Shown here one piece after another: positions 27,291 through 36,471 of a stretch of 64,000 bases of DNA. The translations under genes were made by a program, and so were the position numbers. The stretch spans positions 303 through 64,302 of the forward strand of contig JABDBP010000001.1 in the NCBI GenBank assembly GCA_013288565.1, given 5' to 3'. The DNA comes from Alphaproteobacteria bacterium (GTDB lineage: Bacteria > Pseudomonadota > Alphaproteobacteria > Rickettsiales > JABDBP01). The notes under the pieces are model-generated. The model saw only the letters and a list, made by a program, of their open reading frames with translations, was not told the origin of the DNA and did not search any database. Within the stretch, counting starts at the first letter, position 1, and each line of letters begins with the position of its first letter.

Positions 27291-28066
27291 CGAATTTTTC
27301 CCTCAATAAAGTGCTTAATTTTAATCAAATCCTGCCAAGCCAGCCGCTTTTGGGAAGGCTGGCGGAGGAGGTATGAGGGGTGGAAGATCACCATTGCCGG
27401 TATTTCGCGGGGCAAAAACCGGTTGGAATATTTGGAAAACCTGCCGCGCTGGCCTGACATCGCCGATTTATCTCCTTTCAATGCCTCGCTCGCGGTGGAA
27501 CCTACCATCACCAGCAAATCCGGGTTGACCAGCGCTATATGCTTCTCTACGAACGGTTTGCATATCGTCAGTTCGTCAGGCGTTGGCCTCCGGTTGCCGG
27601 GCGGGCGCCAGAATATGGTATTGGTTATATATAAATTCTTAGCCCGGGAATAGCCTATGGCAGCAAACATTTCGTCCATTAACTTGCCAGAAACGCCACA
27701 GAACGGGCGTCCTTCCATATCCTCGTTGGCTCCTGGCGCCTCGCCGACCAGCATTATCTTTGCTTTTGGGTTGCCCTCGGCAAAGACCGTTTTGTTGGCG
27801 GTTTTCTTTATCAATAACCCATCAAAACCCCTGACCGCCTTTTCCAAATCGGCCAAAGTTGCGGCGTTTTCGGAGAGAGCTGCGGCCGACATTGTGGCTT
27901 GTGAGATGCTCGGCCTCTTTTTTTCCGGTTGTAGCGGCTCTGTATTTGCCATACTCGAATCCTGACTTTCCTTTTCCGTGAATTTATTGACCGGTACGGA
28001 GGCGATCTCATCGTCCGCCCCAACGTCGGAATACCACTTAGCCAGATCAAATTCCCTAGAAACCAT
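27281..28066 (-). CDS. Family 4-type uracil-DNA glycosylase
   Basis: Removes uracil from DNA to start base-excision repair. The catalytic-domain landmarks are MLVGEAPGANEDMEGRPF (motif A) at about residue 105, NTIFWRPPGNRRPTP, and the closing IFHPSYLLRQP (motif B). The first 70 residues are a less conserved linker. I choose the ATG at 28066 because FDLAKWYSDVGADDEI is the usual alphaproteobacterial N-terminus; the 25 residues upstream are AT-rich and unlike it. Only two cysteines are present in the whole protein, so the four-cysteine iron-sulfur site of classical family 4 enzymes cannot be complete. Confidence 0.88.
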   Translation of the reverse strand: MVSREFDLAKWYSDVGADDEIASVPVNKFTEKESQDSSMANTEPLQPEKKRPSISQATMSAAALSENAATLADLEKAVRGFDGLLIKKTANKTVFAEGNPKAKIMLVGEAPGANEDMEGRPFCGVSGKLMDEMFAAIGYSRAKNLYITNTIFWRPPGNRRPTPDELTICKPFVEKHIALVNPDLLVMVGSTASEALKGDKSAMSGQRGRFSKYSNRFLPREIPAMVIFHPSYLLRQPSQKRLAWQDLIKIKHFIEGKIRNI

Positions 28067-28225
28067 GCTTATATCCAACTTTTTCTTTGTAGTGACTGTT
28101 ATGTGGCAATATAATGAATATAGATGCAATATATATGCCATTTGCAGGAGGAAAGAGTGTATATATTAGGTTAATTGGCTACAGGCAAACCAATTTTGTT
28201 AATACCTTGAAATCAAAGGATTATC

Positions 28226-29851
28226 TTGGCAAAAGAACGGATGAATTTTGACGTTCTAATCGTCGGCGCCGGGCCCTCAGGGCTATCCGCTGCGATAAGG
28301 CTTAAGACATTGGCGCTAGCGCAAGGCCGGGGCTTAGACGTCTGTGTCATCGAAAAAGGGGCGGAAATCGGCGCTCACATATTATCGGGTGCGGTAATCG
28401 AGCCGAAAGCACTGAATGAATTGATTCCCGATTGGAAAAAGCGCGGCGCTCCACTTAATACCCCGGCAATAATGGATGAATTCCTGTTTCTCTCAGAGAG
28501 TGGTGCGGTGAAACTCCCAACGCCGCCGCAGATGAAAAACCACGGCAATTATATAATCAGCCTAGGCAATTTTTGCCGCTGGCTGGCATTGCAGGCCGAG
28601 GAGCTTGGTGTTCAGATTTTCCCGGGATTCCCGGGCAAAGAAGTTATGTTCAACCTGGAGGGGCAGGTCTTAGGTGTCCTGACCGCTGACCGCGGCGTCG
28701 CCAAGAACGGCAATCGGAAGGAAAATTACCAGCCCGGAATCGAACTGACCGCTAAATATACATTATTCGCCGAAGGGGCTAGAGGTTCGCTCACCAGGCA
28801 ATTATTCGAGAAATTTAATTTAAGAAAGAAATGCAATCCGCAGACTTATGCCATTGGCATTAAAGAATTATGGGAAGTTGACCCAAAAAACCATCATCCC
28901 GGTAAGGTCACCCATACTATCGGCTGGCCGCTGGATAGCGCGACTTACGGTGGCTCATTCATCTATCACCTGGAGAACAACCAGGTGGCAATAGGCTATG
29001 CCGTTGGATTAGATTATAAAAACCCGTATCTCAACCCGTTCAAGGAATTCCAGCGGTTCAAGGCACATCCAGTGATACGCGGAACTTTCGCCGGCGGCAG
29101 GCGGATTTCTTACGGCGCACGTGCAATCAGTGAGGGCGGCTATCAATCTATCCCGAAACTTACCTTTCCCGGCGGGGCGATAATCGGTGATGCGGCGGGT
29201 TTCCTGAACGTTCCGAAAATAAAAGGCACCCATACCGCGATGAAATCCGGGATGGTAGCGGCCGACGCGATATTCCTGGCGTTAAAGAAAGGCGATAAAG
29301 AGCTGGTGGAATATCCAAAAATGCTGAAAAAAAGCTGGGTTTATAAAGAACTCCGCCGTGCCCGGAACATTCGTCCGGCGTTCCGGTTTGGGCTTTGGTT
29401 TGGGCTGATATATTCGGCGATAGACACTTATATCTTCCGAGGCCTGGCGCCTTGGACGCTGAAAAACCATGCCGATCACCTCGCCTTGAAACCGGCTGAT
29501 AAATGTCGGCAAATCGAATATCCAAAACCCGACGGCCAGGTAAGTTTCGATCTCATGTCCTCGGTTTTCATTTCCAACACCAACCATGCCGAGGATCAGC
29601 CTTCGCACCTGGTTCTAACCGATTACGACCTGACGCTGGAGCATAGCCTGAAAGTTTATGACTCGCCGGAAACTCGGTATTGCCCGGCCGGGGTTTATGA
29701 AATCGTCAGGGATGAAAAACAGAAGCCGCAGCTCCAGGTGAACGCACAAAATTGCGTGCATTGCAAAACCTGTGACATCAAAGACCCCGACCAGGCGATA
29801 GTCTGGGTAACCCCCGAAGGCGGCGACGGCCCGAATTATCCGAATATGTGA
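28226..29851 (+). CDS. etfD: Electron transfer flavoprotein-ubiquinone oxidoreductase
   Basis: ETF-QO takes electrons from electron transfer flavoprotein to ubiquinone at the inner membrane during fatty-acid and amino-acid oxidation. The FAD dinucleotide motif is VGAGPSGLSAAIRL near residue 12. EKGAEIGAHILSGAVIEP and GDAAGFLNVPKIKGTHTAMKSG follow. The C-terminal ferredoxin-like region carries the 4Fe-4S ligands in RYCPAGVYE and NCVHCKTCDIKDP. Length 541 is normal. The TTG at 28226 is preceded by AAAGGA at proper distance and is a credible start; the ATG five codons later is the alternative. Stands alone between udg and an orphan gene. Confidence 0.96.
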   Translation: MAKERMNFDVLIVGAGPSGLSAAIRLKTLALAQGRGLDVCVIEKGAEIGAHILSGAVIEPKALNELIPDWKKRGAPLNTPAIMDEFLFLSESGAVKLPTPPQMKNHGNYIISLGNFCRWLALQAEELGVQIFPGFPGKEVMFNLEGQVLGVLTADRGVAKNGNRKENYQPGIELTAKYTLFAEGARGSLTRQLFEKFNLRKKCNPQTYAIGIKELWEVDPKNHHPGKVTHTIGWPLDSATYGGSFIYHLENNQVAIGYAVGLDYKNPYLNPFKEFQRFKAHPVIRGTFAGGRRISYGARAISEGGYQSIPKLTFPGGAIIGDAAGFLNVPKIKGTHTAMKSGMVAADAIFLALKKGDKELVEYPKMLKKSWVYKELRRARNIRPAFRFGLWFGLIYSAIDTYIFRGLAPWTLKNHADHLALKPADKCRQIEYPKPDGQVSFDLMSSVFISNTNHAEDQPSHLVLTDYDLTLEHSLKVYDSPETRYCPAGVYEIVRDEKQKPQLQVNAQNCVHCKTCDIKDPDQAIVWVTPEGGDGPNYPNM

Positions 29852-29863
29852 TTAGTGTTAAGA

Positions 29864-30472
29864 CTATTTCAATTCAAAACCTTCACGTTTTGAACATTTT
29901 TGCATTGACTCTTTCCATAACTCCTTGAGCCTTAAATATTTTTCCTGGGGTAACTTTTTCCTAAAAAGCTCCTGTATTTCTTCGTGTATGTTTGCGTTAC
30001 TTTCGTGTATTGCACCATCACCTCTTCCTGACTCTGTCCGGATTATAATATCTGCACTTCTTTCGTCCTCAATCCCCGGCCAACCGCCGAGACCTAATAT
30101 TTTTCCTGTTTTTACATCCAAAGTAAAATTTATAAGTTTTCTCGGCTCTCTTTTGTCATAGTATATATAAAAATCTTCACCACGATAATTAAAATCATAT
30201 CCAAGATCGGTACATATCCCCTTCAAAAACTCTACTGTTTCTTCTAACGGATTTTTAATTGGAGCTTCGGGAACTACAGGAGGAGCCACCGGCGTTTTTG
30301 CTGTTGGATTTGGTTTATTAACTGCCGGGTTCTGTGGATAAAAAAGCTCCAAAATTGCCGCTACCGTCATCGTCCCTAATATAGTCGCAATAAGTCCATA
30401 GCCTAATTTTTCCGATCTTGCATCGGCCCACTCATAAGCTCTTTGCCGCCATGATTTTTGGTTATCCGCCAT
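29864..30472 (-). CDS. Single-span membrane orphan with proline-rich linker
   Basis: About 202 residues from the ATG at 30472 (GGGAG site five bases upstream). A basic cytoplasmic N-terminus leads to one membrane helix (residues about 27-46, GYGLIATILGTMTVAAILELF). A proline-rich linker follows (AVNKPNPTAKTPVAPPVVPEAP). Residues about 80-200 form a periplasmic domain (TDLGYDFNYRGEDFYIYYDKR... INFTLDVKTGKILGL). No family recognised. Its composition is AT-richer than the flanking etfD and bamA. It is divergent from the bamA operon and has a CtrA-type box about 47 bases before the ATG. Confidence 0.7.
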   Translation of the reverse strand: MADNQKSWRQRAYEWADARSEKLGYGLIATILGTMTVAAILELFYPQNPAVNKPNPTAKTPVAPPVVPEAPIKNPLEETVEFLKGICTDLGYDFNYRGEDFYIYYDKREPRKLINFTLDVKTGKILGLGGWPGIEDERSADIIIRTESGRGDGAIHESNANIHEEIQELFRKKLPQEKYLRLKELWKESMQKCSKREGFELK

Positions 30473-30518
30473 AACTCCCACGATTTCTCGGAATAAGATT
30501 AAATTCTATCCAAGAAAG

Positions 30519-30534
30519 GTTAATAAATCGTTAA
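30519..30534 (-). promoter_or_regulatory. CtrA-type box upstream of the 202-aa orphan
   Basis: The minus strand reads TTAACGATTTATTAAC, a full TTAA-N7-TTAAC match. TAGAAT lies 10 bases downstream as a likely -10. The 24 bases around the box (including a following CTTTCTT) are shared with 4588-4611. Confidence 0.5.
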
Positions 30535-30570
30535 TACCCTGGCAAATATATTTATTATATGAGAAGTGGC

Positions 30571-30598
30571 TTGTGGTTTGTCTCGTGCCTTGTATAAG
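30571..30598 (+). promoter_or_regulatory. Possible promoter of the bamA operon
   Basis: TTGTGG, 16 bases, TATAAG, located about 44 bases before the bamA GTG. The -35 is a modest match. Because the preceding gene is divergent, a promoter must lie in this interval. Confidence 0.3.
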
Positions 30599-30641
30599 TA
30601 TTTCGTAAGGCATTAAGCATAACTGTTAGCGAAGGGTTTAA

Positions 30642-32975
30642 GTGGTTGCGAAAGAAGGATTTTTAGGGATAACGGCGAAAAACTTGCTAAGGCAGATGGC
30701 TGTCTCCATCACCATATTTTTCCTAACCGCGGCATCGGCAGGTGCGACTTCTAAACCCGCCGCCGATATGATAAGAACCATCAGCGTTGAGGGCAACCAG
30801 CGCATCGAGGCCGATACGGTAAAATCGTTCCTGAAATTCCACGAGGGCGACAGGTTCAGCCCCGTCCTGCTTGATAGTTCGCTGCAAAATATATATGCTA
30901 CCGGCCTGTTTTCCGACGTTACCATAAACCTGCAGGGCAACGATCTAGTCGTGAAAGTGGTAGAAAATCCGGTAATAAACGAAGTGGCGTTCGAGGGCAA
31001 TAAACGCATAAAGAAAGAGGATCTGGAAAAGGAGCTAAAGCTGAAAAGTCGTTCGGTCTATAATAAAAACGACCTGCAGAACGACGTGGCGCGGATATTG
31101 GATATTTACCATAAAAGTGGGCGGTTCGCGGCGACCGTCGCGCCAAAACTCATCAAGCTAGATCAGAACCGCGTCAACCTGGTCTATGAAATCAACGAGG
31201 GCAAGCGAACTGCTGTAGGTGGGATTTATTTTGCTGGCAATCATAATTTCTATGACGTCAAGCTGAAGTCGGTAATCCAGACCAAGGAAACCGCCTGGTG
31301 GCGGTTTTTCTCCAATGACGACTCCTATGACGCCGACCGCCTCGCCTATGACCAGGAATTGCTTCGGAAATTCTATAATTCTAAAGGTTACGCCGATTTC
31401 AAAGTGACTTCGTATACCGCCTATCTCGATCCGGATAAAAACGCCTTCTACATAACTTTCTCGTTCTCCGAGGGGGAAAAGTACAAATTCGGCAAAATAA
31501 ACATGGAAGCGAGCTTCAAAGGGCTTGATATGAAAAAGCTTGAGAAACTCCTGAAACCTAAGGAAGGCGATACTTTCAACGCCGATTTTATCGAAGATAC
31601 AGTGCAGGATTTGACCAAGGAGCTCGGCAATCAAGGCTTCGCCTTCGTCGCCATCGATCCAAAATTCGACCGTGATCGGGTGCATCATACCGTCGGTGTG
31701 GATTTCATAATAAAGGAAGGCCCGCGAGTTTATGTGCAGAACATCAACATTCACGGTAACGTCCGCACCGAGGATAAGGTAATCCGGCGCGAATTCCGCC
31801 TGGCCGAGGGTGATCCCTATAATGCCGACCGGCTCCGCCGCTCACAGCAGCGTATAAAGAACCTAGGCTATTTCGACAAGGCGGAGATAAAAAACAATCG
31901 GGGTGAAGATCCCGACAAGGTCGATATCGATGTCGATGTGACCGAGAAATCGACCGGCGAATTGACGCTCGGTGCCGGATATTCGACCACCGATGGGCTA
32001 CTTGCCAACATAGTTTTAAGCGAGCGCAACCTGCTTGGTACCGGGCAAAGCGTGCGGATCAACACCGTGGTGGCGCAGCGCCGCCAGGAAATCGACCTTA
32101 GCTATACTGAGCCCTATTTTATGAATAAGAACATCGCCGCCGGGTTCGATATTTTCGATACGCTTACTGACCTGCAGCAAATCAGCCAATATGAGGAAAA
32201 CTCGGTCGGGTTCGACCTGCGTGCCACTTACCCGTTCAACGAGCATCTCTCGCATACGGTGAAATATACACTGAAGAGTGATAATGTGTACAACATCCAG
32301 CCCACCGCCTCGGCCTTCATCCAGGAGCAGGCGGGAACCCTTATCACCTCAATGATCGGCCATTCTCTACTCTATGATGAAACCGATAATAAATTCGATC
32401 CCACCTCGGGCTATTACCTCCGCGCCAATGAGGATTTCGCCGGGCTTGGCGGCCAGGTGGCATTCCTGCGGCATGAATTGCGCGGCGGCTATTTCATTCC
32501 CACTCTTGGCGATAAATGGATATTGAAGGTGCTGGGCCGCGGCGGCTATGTTTTCGGCACTGAAGGCCTAGGAGCTCCCGATCACGGGGTAAACATCACC
32601 AACCGGTTTTTCCTAGGGGGCGATAATCTGCGCGGCTTCCGGCCGGATGGTGCTGGCCCGCATGATAAAATCACCGGCGATGCCCTGGGCGGGGATCTTT
32701 ATTACGCCGCAACCATCGAGCATTCCTTCCCGCTCGGACTGCCCGAGGAGCTTGGCTTCTACGGCGCAGCTTTCACCGATTTCGGCACTCTCTACAAGGC
32801 CGAAGACAAAGGCCCAAACGTTGAGGACTCAAGTACAATGCGCATCTCCGCTGGTATCGGATTTTCCTGGAGTTCGCCGCTTGGCCCAATCAGGATTGAC
32901 TTTGCTAAGGCTTTGCTTAAAAACACATATGACAAAACCGAGATAGTCCATTTTAGTTTCGGCACCAAATTTTAA
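30642..32975 (+). CDS. bamA: Outer membrane protein assembly factor BamA
   Basis: BamA inserts beta-barrel proteins into the outer membrane. The 777-residue protein has an N-terminal signal (about residues 19-36, MAVSITIFFLTAASAGA), five POTRA domains to about residue 430 (IRTISVEGNQRIEADTV begins the first), and a C-terminal 16-strand barrel. The conserved NLRGFRPDG loop motif and the terminal FSFGTKF beta-signal are visible. The GTG at 30642 has a GAAGGG site five bases upstream; the ATG at 30696 would start directly at the signal peptide. It leads the envelope operon skp-lpxD-fabZ-lpxA-lpxI-lpxB. The usual upstream partners (rseP, dxr, cdsA) are not here. Confidence 0.97.
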   Translation: MVAKEGFLGITAKNLLRQMAVSITIFFLTAASAGATSKPAADMIRTISVEGNQRIEADTVKSFLKFHEGDRFSPVLLDSSLQNIYATGLFSDVTINLQGNDLVVKVVENPVINEVAFEGNKRIKKEDLEKELKLKSRSVYNKNDLQNDVARILDIYHKSGRFAATVAPKLIKLDQNRVNLVYEINEGKRTAVGGIYFAGNHNFYDVKLKSVIQTKETAWWRFFSNDDSYDADRLAYDQELLRKFYNSKGYADFKVTSYTAYLDPDKNAFYITFSFSEGEKYKFGKINMEASFKGLDMKKLEKLLKPKEGDTFNADFIEDTVQDLTKELGNQGFAFVAIDPKFDRDRVHHTVGVDFIIKEGPRVYVQNINIHGNVRTEDKVIRREFRLAEGDPYNADRLRRSQQRIKNLGYFDKAEIKNNRGEDPDKVDIDVDVTEKSTGELTLGAGYSTTDGLLANIVLSERNLLGTGQSVRINTVVAQRRQEIDLSYTEPYFMNKNIAAGFDIFDTLTDLQQISQYEENSVGFDLRATYPFNEHLSHTVKYTLKSDNVYNIQPTASAFIQEQAGTLITSMIGHSLLYDETDNKFDPTSGYYLRANEDFAGLGGQVAFLRHELRGGYFIPTLGDKWILKVLGRGGYVFGTEGLGAPDHGVNITNRFFLGGDNLRGFRPDGAGPHDKITGDALGGDLYYAATIEHSFPLGLPEELGFYGAAFTDFGTLYKAEDKGPNVEDSSTMRISAGIGFSWSSPLGPIRIDFAKALLKNTYDKTEIVHFSFGTKF

Positions 32976-33009
32976 CAATATTCAACCACTAACAAAGAAG
33001 GCTCTCACT

Positions 33010-33639
33010 ATGAAAACAAAACTGTTTATAATCGCCGCCGCTTTTTTCCTGCTAGCAACTTTCCTATTGGGAGGGGCAGCAAGAGCCGATAATCCCGCCG
33101 ACATCGCTGGTAAGGTCGGCGTCGTCGATATACAGAAGATAATGCGTGATTCACTGGCGGCGAAAAACCTGCAAAGCCAGATCAGCAAGAAGAAAGATGA
33201 TTTCGAGGCCGAGATAAAAAAGCAAGAAGACGAACTGCAGAAAGCCGATAAGGATTTGGCGGAGCAGAGGAACGTCCTTTCCGCCGAGGCGCTGGAGAAA
33301 AAACGTAATGAGTTCAAAAGCCGCCTGACTAAGGTGCAGCGAAATGTCCAGACGCGCAAAGCCCAGCTTGAGGATGCCTATAACAAAGCGCTGTCGGAAA
33401 TCCAGACCAGCGTTTTAAAAATCACCGCCGATCTCGCCAAGGAGAAAAACCTGGCCCTGGTCATCCCTACTTCGCAGATTCTTTATGCGCAGGATAAGAT
33501 GAACATCTCGGATGAAGTGCTGAAAAAACTGGACAAGGAACTGCCGAAGGTCACTGTCACCATCGATCCGAACATCGAGAAAGAAGCGAAGAAAGCGGCG
33601 GAGCAATCCGAAAAATCGGATAAGCCAGCCAAGCAATAA
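33010..33639 (+). CDS. skp: Periplasmic chaperone Skp/OmpH family
   Basis: A 209-residue exported holdase that carries unfolded outer-membrane proteins to BamA. A clear signal peptide (LFIIAAAFFLLATFLLGGAARA, cleavage after ARA) is followed by VGVVDIQKIMRDSLAAKNLQSQI, the family's opening strand. A long coiled coil (about residues 60-135) follows, then the closing TADLAKEKNLALVI block. A charged, lysine-rich C-terminal tail is slightly longer than in E. coli. The gene lies between bamA and lpxD as in most proteobacteria. Confidence 0.94.
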   Translation: MKTKLFIIAAAFFLLATFLLGGAARADNPADIAGKVGVVDIQKIMRDSLAAKNLQSQISKKKDDFEAEIKKQEDELQKADKDLAEQRNVLSAEALEKKRNEFKSRLTKVQRNVQTRKAQLEDAYNKALSEIQTSVLKITADLAKEKNLALVIPTSQILYAQDKMNISDEVLKKLDKELPKVTVTIDPNIEKEAKKAAEQSEKSDKPAKQ

Positions 33640-33661
33640 CAACTAGCCTTTAGGTGCGGAA

Positions 33662-34714
33662 ATGGCCGACAAGCGGTTCTTCGACTACAAAGGCCCTTTC
33701 CGCTTAAGGGAGCTGGCCGAGATTTCTGGCACAACGCTGCATCCTTCAGCCGATGCGGAAAAGCAGGTAAAAGACCTTTCCCCGCTTGATCGTGCCGGAG
33801 TGGATGAGATCGGGTTTCTCGACAATCCGAAATACATTGTCTCGTTTGAGCGCAGCCGCGCTGGGGCTTGCGTTGCCCGCGAGCGCCATGCGGCGAAAGC
33901 ACCGCATGGAATGAATTTGCTGATAACCGAAAATCCATACCTCGCTTTCGCTAAAATCACTAATCATTTCTACCCGGTCGATTACGCAAGTTTCAAGGGT
34001 GACATAGCGCAAACCGCCGTGATCGACGGTACTGCGAAAATCGGCAAAAATGTTTGGATAGAAGCCTTCGCAACCATTGGCGCCAACGCAGAAATCGGCG
34101 ATAATTGCCATATTGGTGCAGGAACGGTAATCGGCCGCGGCGTGAAAATCGGCAATGATTGTTTCATCAGCAACAACAGTTCGCTCAACTTCTGCCTGGT
34201 GGGAAACAGTGCGATAATACACAATGGCGCCAGGATCGGCCAGGATGGATTCGGGTTTGCCCAGGAAAAAGGTCATAATGTGAAAGTGCCGCAGGTCGGA
34301 CGTGTCATCATCGGTGATAATGTGGAAATTGGCGCCAATACCTGCATCGATAGGGGCAGTGGGCCGGATACTGTCATTGGCGACGGGACAAAAATCGATA
34401 ATCAGGTGCAGATCGGCCATAACGTGCATATTGGCAAACATTGCATCATTGTCGCGCAGGTTGGGATTTCCGGCTCGACGCAGCTAGGCGATCATGTGAT
34501 GGTCGGCGGCCAGGCCGGTATGACCGGACATTTGAAAATCGGTGCACAGGCAAGAATTGCTGCCGGCTCCGGCGTCGGGTTCGACGTTGCACCGGGTGAA
34601 AGCGTAGGCGGCTATCCGGCGATTCCGATAAAAGAATGGCATCGCTTGAGTTTTTCGCTTAAAAAGATAGCCGAGGAAATGGGCGCCAAGCTGAAGAAAG
34701 AAAAAAATGAGTGA
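33662..34714 (+). CDS. lpxD: UDP-3-O-(3-hydroxyacyl)glucosamine N-acyltransferase
   Basis: Third step of lipid A synthesis, N-acylating the UDP-acylglucosamine. The N-terminal uridine-binding domain (about 1-110) is followed by left-handed beta-helix hexapeptide repeats ([16 protein letters not shown]...). The catalytic histidine region [14 protein letters not shown] is intact and a C-terminal helix closes the protein. 350 residues is normal. The 3' end overlaps fabZ by eight bases, so translation is coupled. Confidence 0.97.
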   Translation: MADKRFFDYKGPFRLRELAEISGTTLHPSADAEKQVKDLSPLDRAGVDEIGFLDNPKYIVSFERSRAGACVARERHAAKAPHGMNLLITENPYLAFAKITNHFYPVDYASFKGDIAQTAVIDGTAKIGKNVWIEAFATIGANAEIGDNCHIGAGTVIGRGVKIGNDCFISNNSSLNFCLVGNSAIIHNGARIGQDGFGFAQEKGHNVKVPQVGRVIIGDNVEIGANTCIDRGSGPDTVIGDGTKIDNQVQIGHNVHIGKHCIIVAQVGISGSTQLGDHVMVGGQAGMTGHLKIGAQARIAAGSGVGFDVAPGESVGGYPAIPIKEWHRLSFSLKKIAEEMGAKLKKEKNE

Positions 34715-35162
34715 TGAGCCAAAAAGTAAGATCATAAACATCGAACGGATCATGCAGATGATTCCGCACCGTTACCCGTTCCTGCTGATCGACCGGGTAG
34801 TGGATGTGGTGCCGGATAAAAGCGCGGTCGGAATTAAAAACGTTAGCATCAACGAAGCGTTTTTCGCCGGGCATTTCCCCGGACGCCCGGTGATGCCGGG
34901 CGTGCTGATAGTTGAGGCCATGGCGCAGACTGCCGGCACTTTGGTGGTCCATACCCTGGGCAAGAAAGCCGAGGGCAAGCTGGTTTATTTCATGTCGATT
35001 GAGGAAGCCAAATTTAGGCGGCCGGTGGTTCCGGGCGACCAGTTGCGCATCCATGTGGAAAAGCTGCAAAGTCGGGGCAATGCCTGGAAATTCTCCTGCA
35101 CCGCCAAGGTCGATGAAATCAAGGTCGCCGAGGCGGTGGTTTCGGCGATGATATTGGATTGA
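34707..35162 (+). CDS. fabZ: 3-hydroxyacyl-ACP dehydratase
   Basis: Hot-dog-fold dehydratase of type II fatty-acid synthesis, balancing membrane lipid and lipid A acyl supply. The catalytic histidine is in [13 protein letters not shown], followed by [23 protein letters not shown] with the catalytic glutamate. 151 residues. It normally sits directly before lpxA; here an orphan gene begins at its stop codon (TGATG). Confidence 0.97.
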   Translation: MSDEPKSKIINIERIMQMIPHRYPFLLIDRVVDVVPDKSAVGIKNVSINEAFFAGHFPGRPVMPGVLIVEAMAQTAGTLVVHTLGKKAEGKLVYFMSIEEAKFRRPVVPGDQLRIHVEKLQSRGNAWKFSCTAKVDEIKVAEAVVSAMILD

Positions 35163-35671
35163 TGGGGATGCTAAATCCACCGTCAGCTACATATGACGTG
35201 GCAGAACAAGCTGCCCGCGAAGCTGTAGTAACGCAGCTTACGCAATGGGGATTTAATCCTGATAGGCATAAGCGGGTTTGGAACGGACTTCTTAATTCGC
35301 CTATTAGCAGGGTACAATTGAAAGCCGCCGGGTACAAATTTGACGGAGGAAAAGAGTATTTTTATAATTATCTGCAAGAAAGGGCTACATCTCCTGAGGT
35401 AGATTTTTCCTTTTTCAAGCCTGCATTTGCGGACAAGATGGCCAGAACGCTTATGAAATATTCGTTCGACAGCGTTGAGTTCACCCAAGAGAAATTTTCT
35501 GATCCTTATTTGCAGGATATTTTTAAGGTAAGTAAATCTGCGGGGGCTGGTTATGATTCTACTTATGCGCTTCTTGAAGGGCTTAGAAATTCTTTAGAGC
35601 GCACGGCCGCCATCGCAATGCTCGAGATACTTCCGCCATTTGCTAAAACAAAGAAAGCAGAGAGGCAATGA
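35162..35671 (+). CDS. Orphan protein inserted between fabZ and lpxA
   Basis: 169 residues, largely helical, with no family recognised. The segments WGFNPDRHKRVWNGLLNSPISRVQLKAAGYKFDGG and DKMARTLMKYSFDSVEFTQEKF show amphipathic helices with aromatic residues; no signal peptide or membrane span. The start ATG overlaps the fabZ stop (TGATG) and its stop overlaps lpxA's ATG, so it is fully integrated in the operon's translation. Base composition is AT-richer than either neighbour, like the other orphans in this window. Being held between lipid A genes suggests a role in envelope biology, but that is only positional inference. Confidence 0.75.
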   Translation: MGMLNPPSATYDVAEQAAREAVVTQLTQWGFNPDRHKRVWNGLLNSPISRVQLKAAGYKFDGGKEYFYNYLQERATSPEVDFSFFKPAFADKMARTLMKYSFDSVEFTQEKFSDPYLQDIFKVSKSAGAGYDSTYALLEGLRNSLERTAAIAMLEILPPFAKTKKAERQ

Positions 35672-36471
35672 CTAAAATCCACCCCACCGCAATAATCGAA
35701 AAAGGTGCGAAAATCGCCGAGGGTTGCGTCATCGGGCCTTATTGTGTTATCGGCTCGGAAGTGAAACTTGGCCGCAATTGCCAATTGCAAAGCCATGTCG
35801 TCATCGCCGCCAGAACCACCATCGGCGAAAACTGCAAGATTTTCCCATTCGCGTCGTTAGGCAGCCAGCCGCAGGATTTGAAATTCAAGGGCGAAAAATC
35901 CGAATTAATTATCGGCAAGAACAACATCATCCGCGAATACGTCACCATGAGCCCTGGCACCGAAGGTGGCGGGATGCTGACGCAAGTCGGTGATGATTGC
36001 TTGTTCATGGCGGGCAGCCATGTCGCGCATGATTGCAAGGTAGGAAACCACGTCATCCTCGCCAACAATGCGACGCTGGCCGGGCATGTCACCATCGAGG
36101 ATTTCGTGATAATTGGCGGATTATCGGCGGTGCATCAGTTTGTCCGCATTGGCCGGCATGCGATAATCGGCGGTATGAGCGGCGTTGAGAATGACGTCAT
36201 CCCGTACGGCTCGGCTTTAAGCGAGCGCGCCGGGCTGGCGGGACTGAATATCGTGGGCCTGAAACGCCGGGGGTTCGACCGCGAGGAAATCCACAACTTG
36301 CGCATCGCCTACCGCATGCTGTTCTCGCCGGAAGGAACGCTGGCTGAGCGCATTGAGGATGTTGCCGAGCGTTTTGCTGACACAAAATCGGTGATGGATA
36401 TAGTGAATTTTGTGAGAGCGGAAAGCCCGCGCTCGATCTGCCAGCCACGCAATGGAAAATCAACCTCCTAA
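35668..36471 (+). CDS. lpxA: UDP-N-acetylglucosamine acyltransferase
   Basis: First step of lipid A synthesis. The left-handed beta helix covers residues about 1-190, with hexapeptide repeats from HPTAIIEKGAKIAEGCVIG on. The catalytic histidine is in FMAGSHVAHDCKVGNHV. The C-terminal helical domain (RRGFDREEIHNLRIAYRMLF) is typical. 267 residues, normal length. The ATG overlaps the preceding orphan's stop and the 3' end overlaps lpxI by 20 bases. Confidence 0.98.
   Translation: MTKIHPTAIIEKGAKIAEGCVIGPYCVIGSEVKLGRNCQLQSHVVIAARTTIGENCKIFPFASLGSQPQDLKFKGEKSELIIGKNNIIREYVTMSPGTEGGGMLTQVGDDCLFMAGSHVAHDCKVGNHVILANNATLAGHVTIEDFVIIGGLSAVHQFVRIGRHAIIGGMSGVENDVIPYGSALSERAGLAGLNIVGLKRRGFDREEIHNLRIAYRMLFSPEGTLAERIEDVAERFADTKSVMDIVNFVRAESPRSICQPRNGKSTS

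Noticed and set aside
32982-33359. Serine/phenylalanine-rich ORF opposite skp
   Set aside because: It is the antisense of a lysine/alanine-rich coiled coil, which always yields such a composition.
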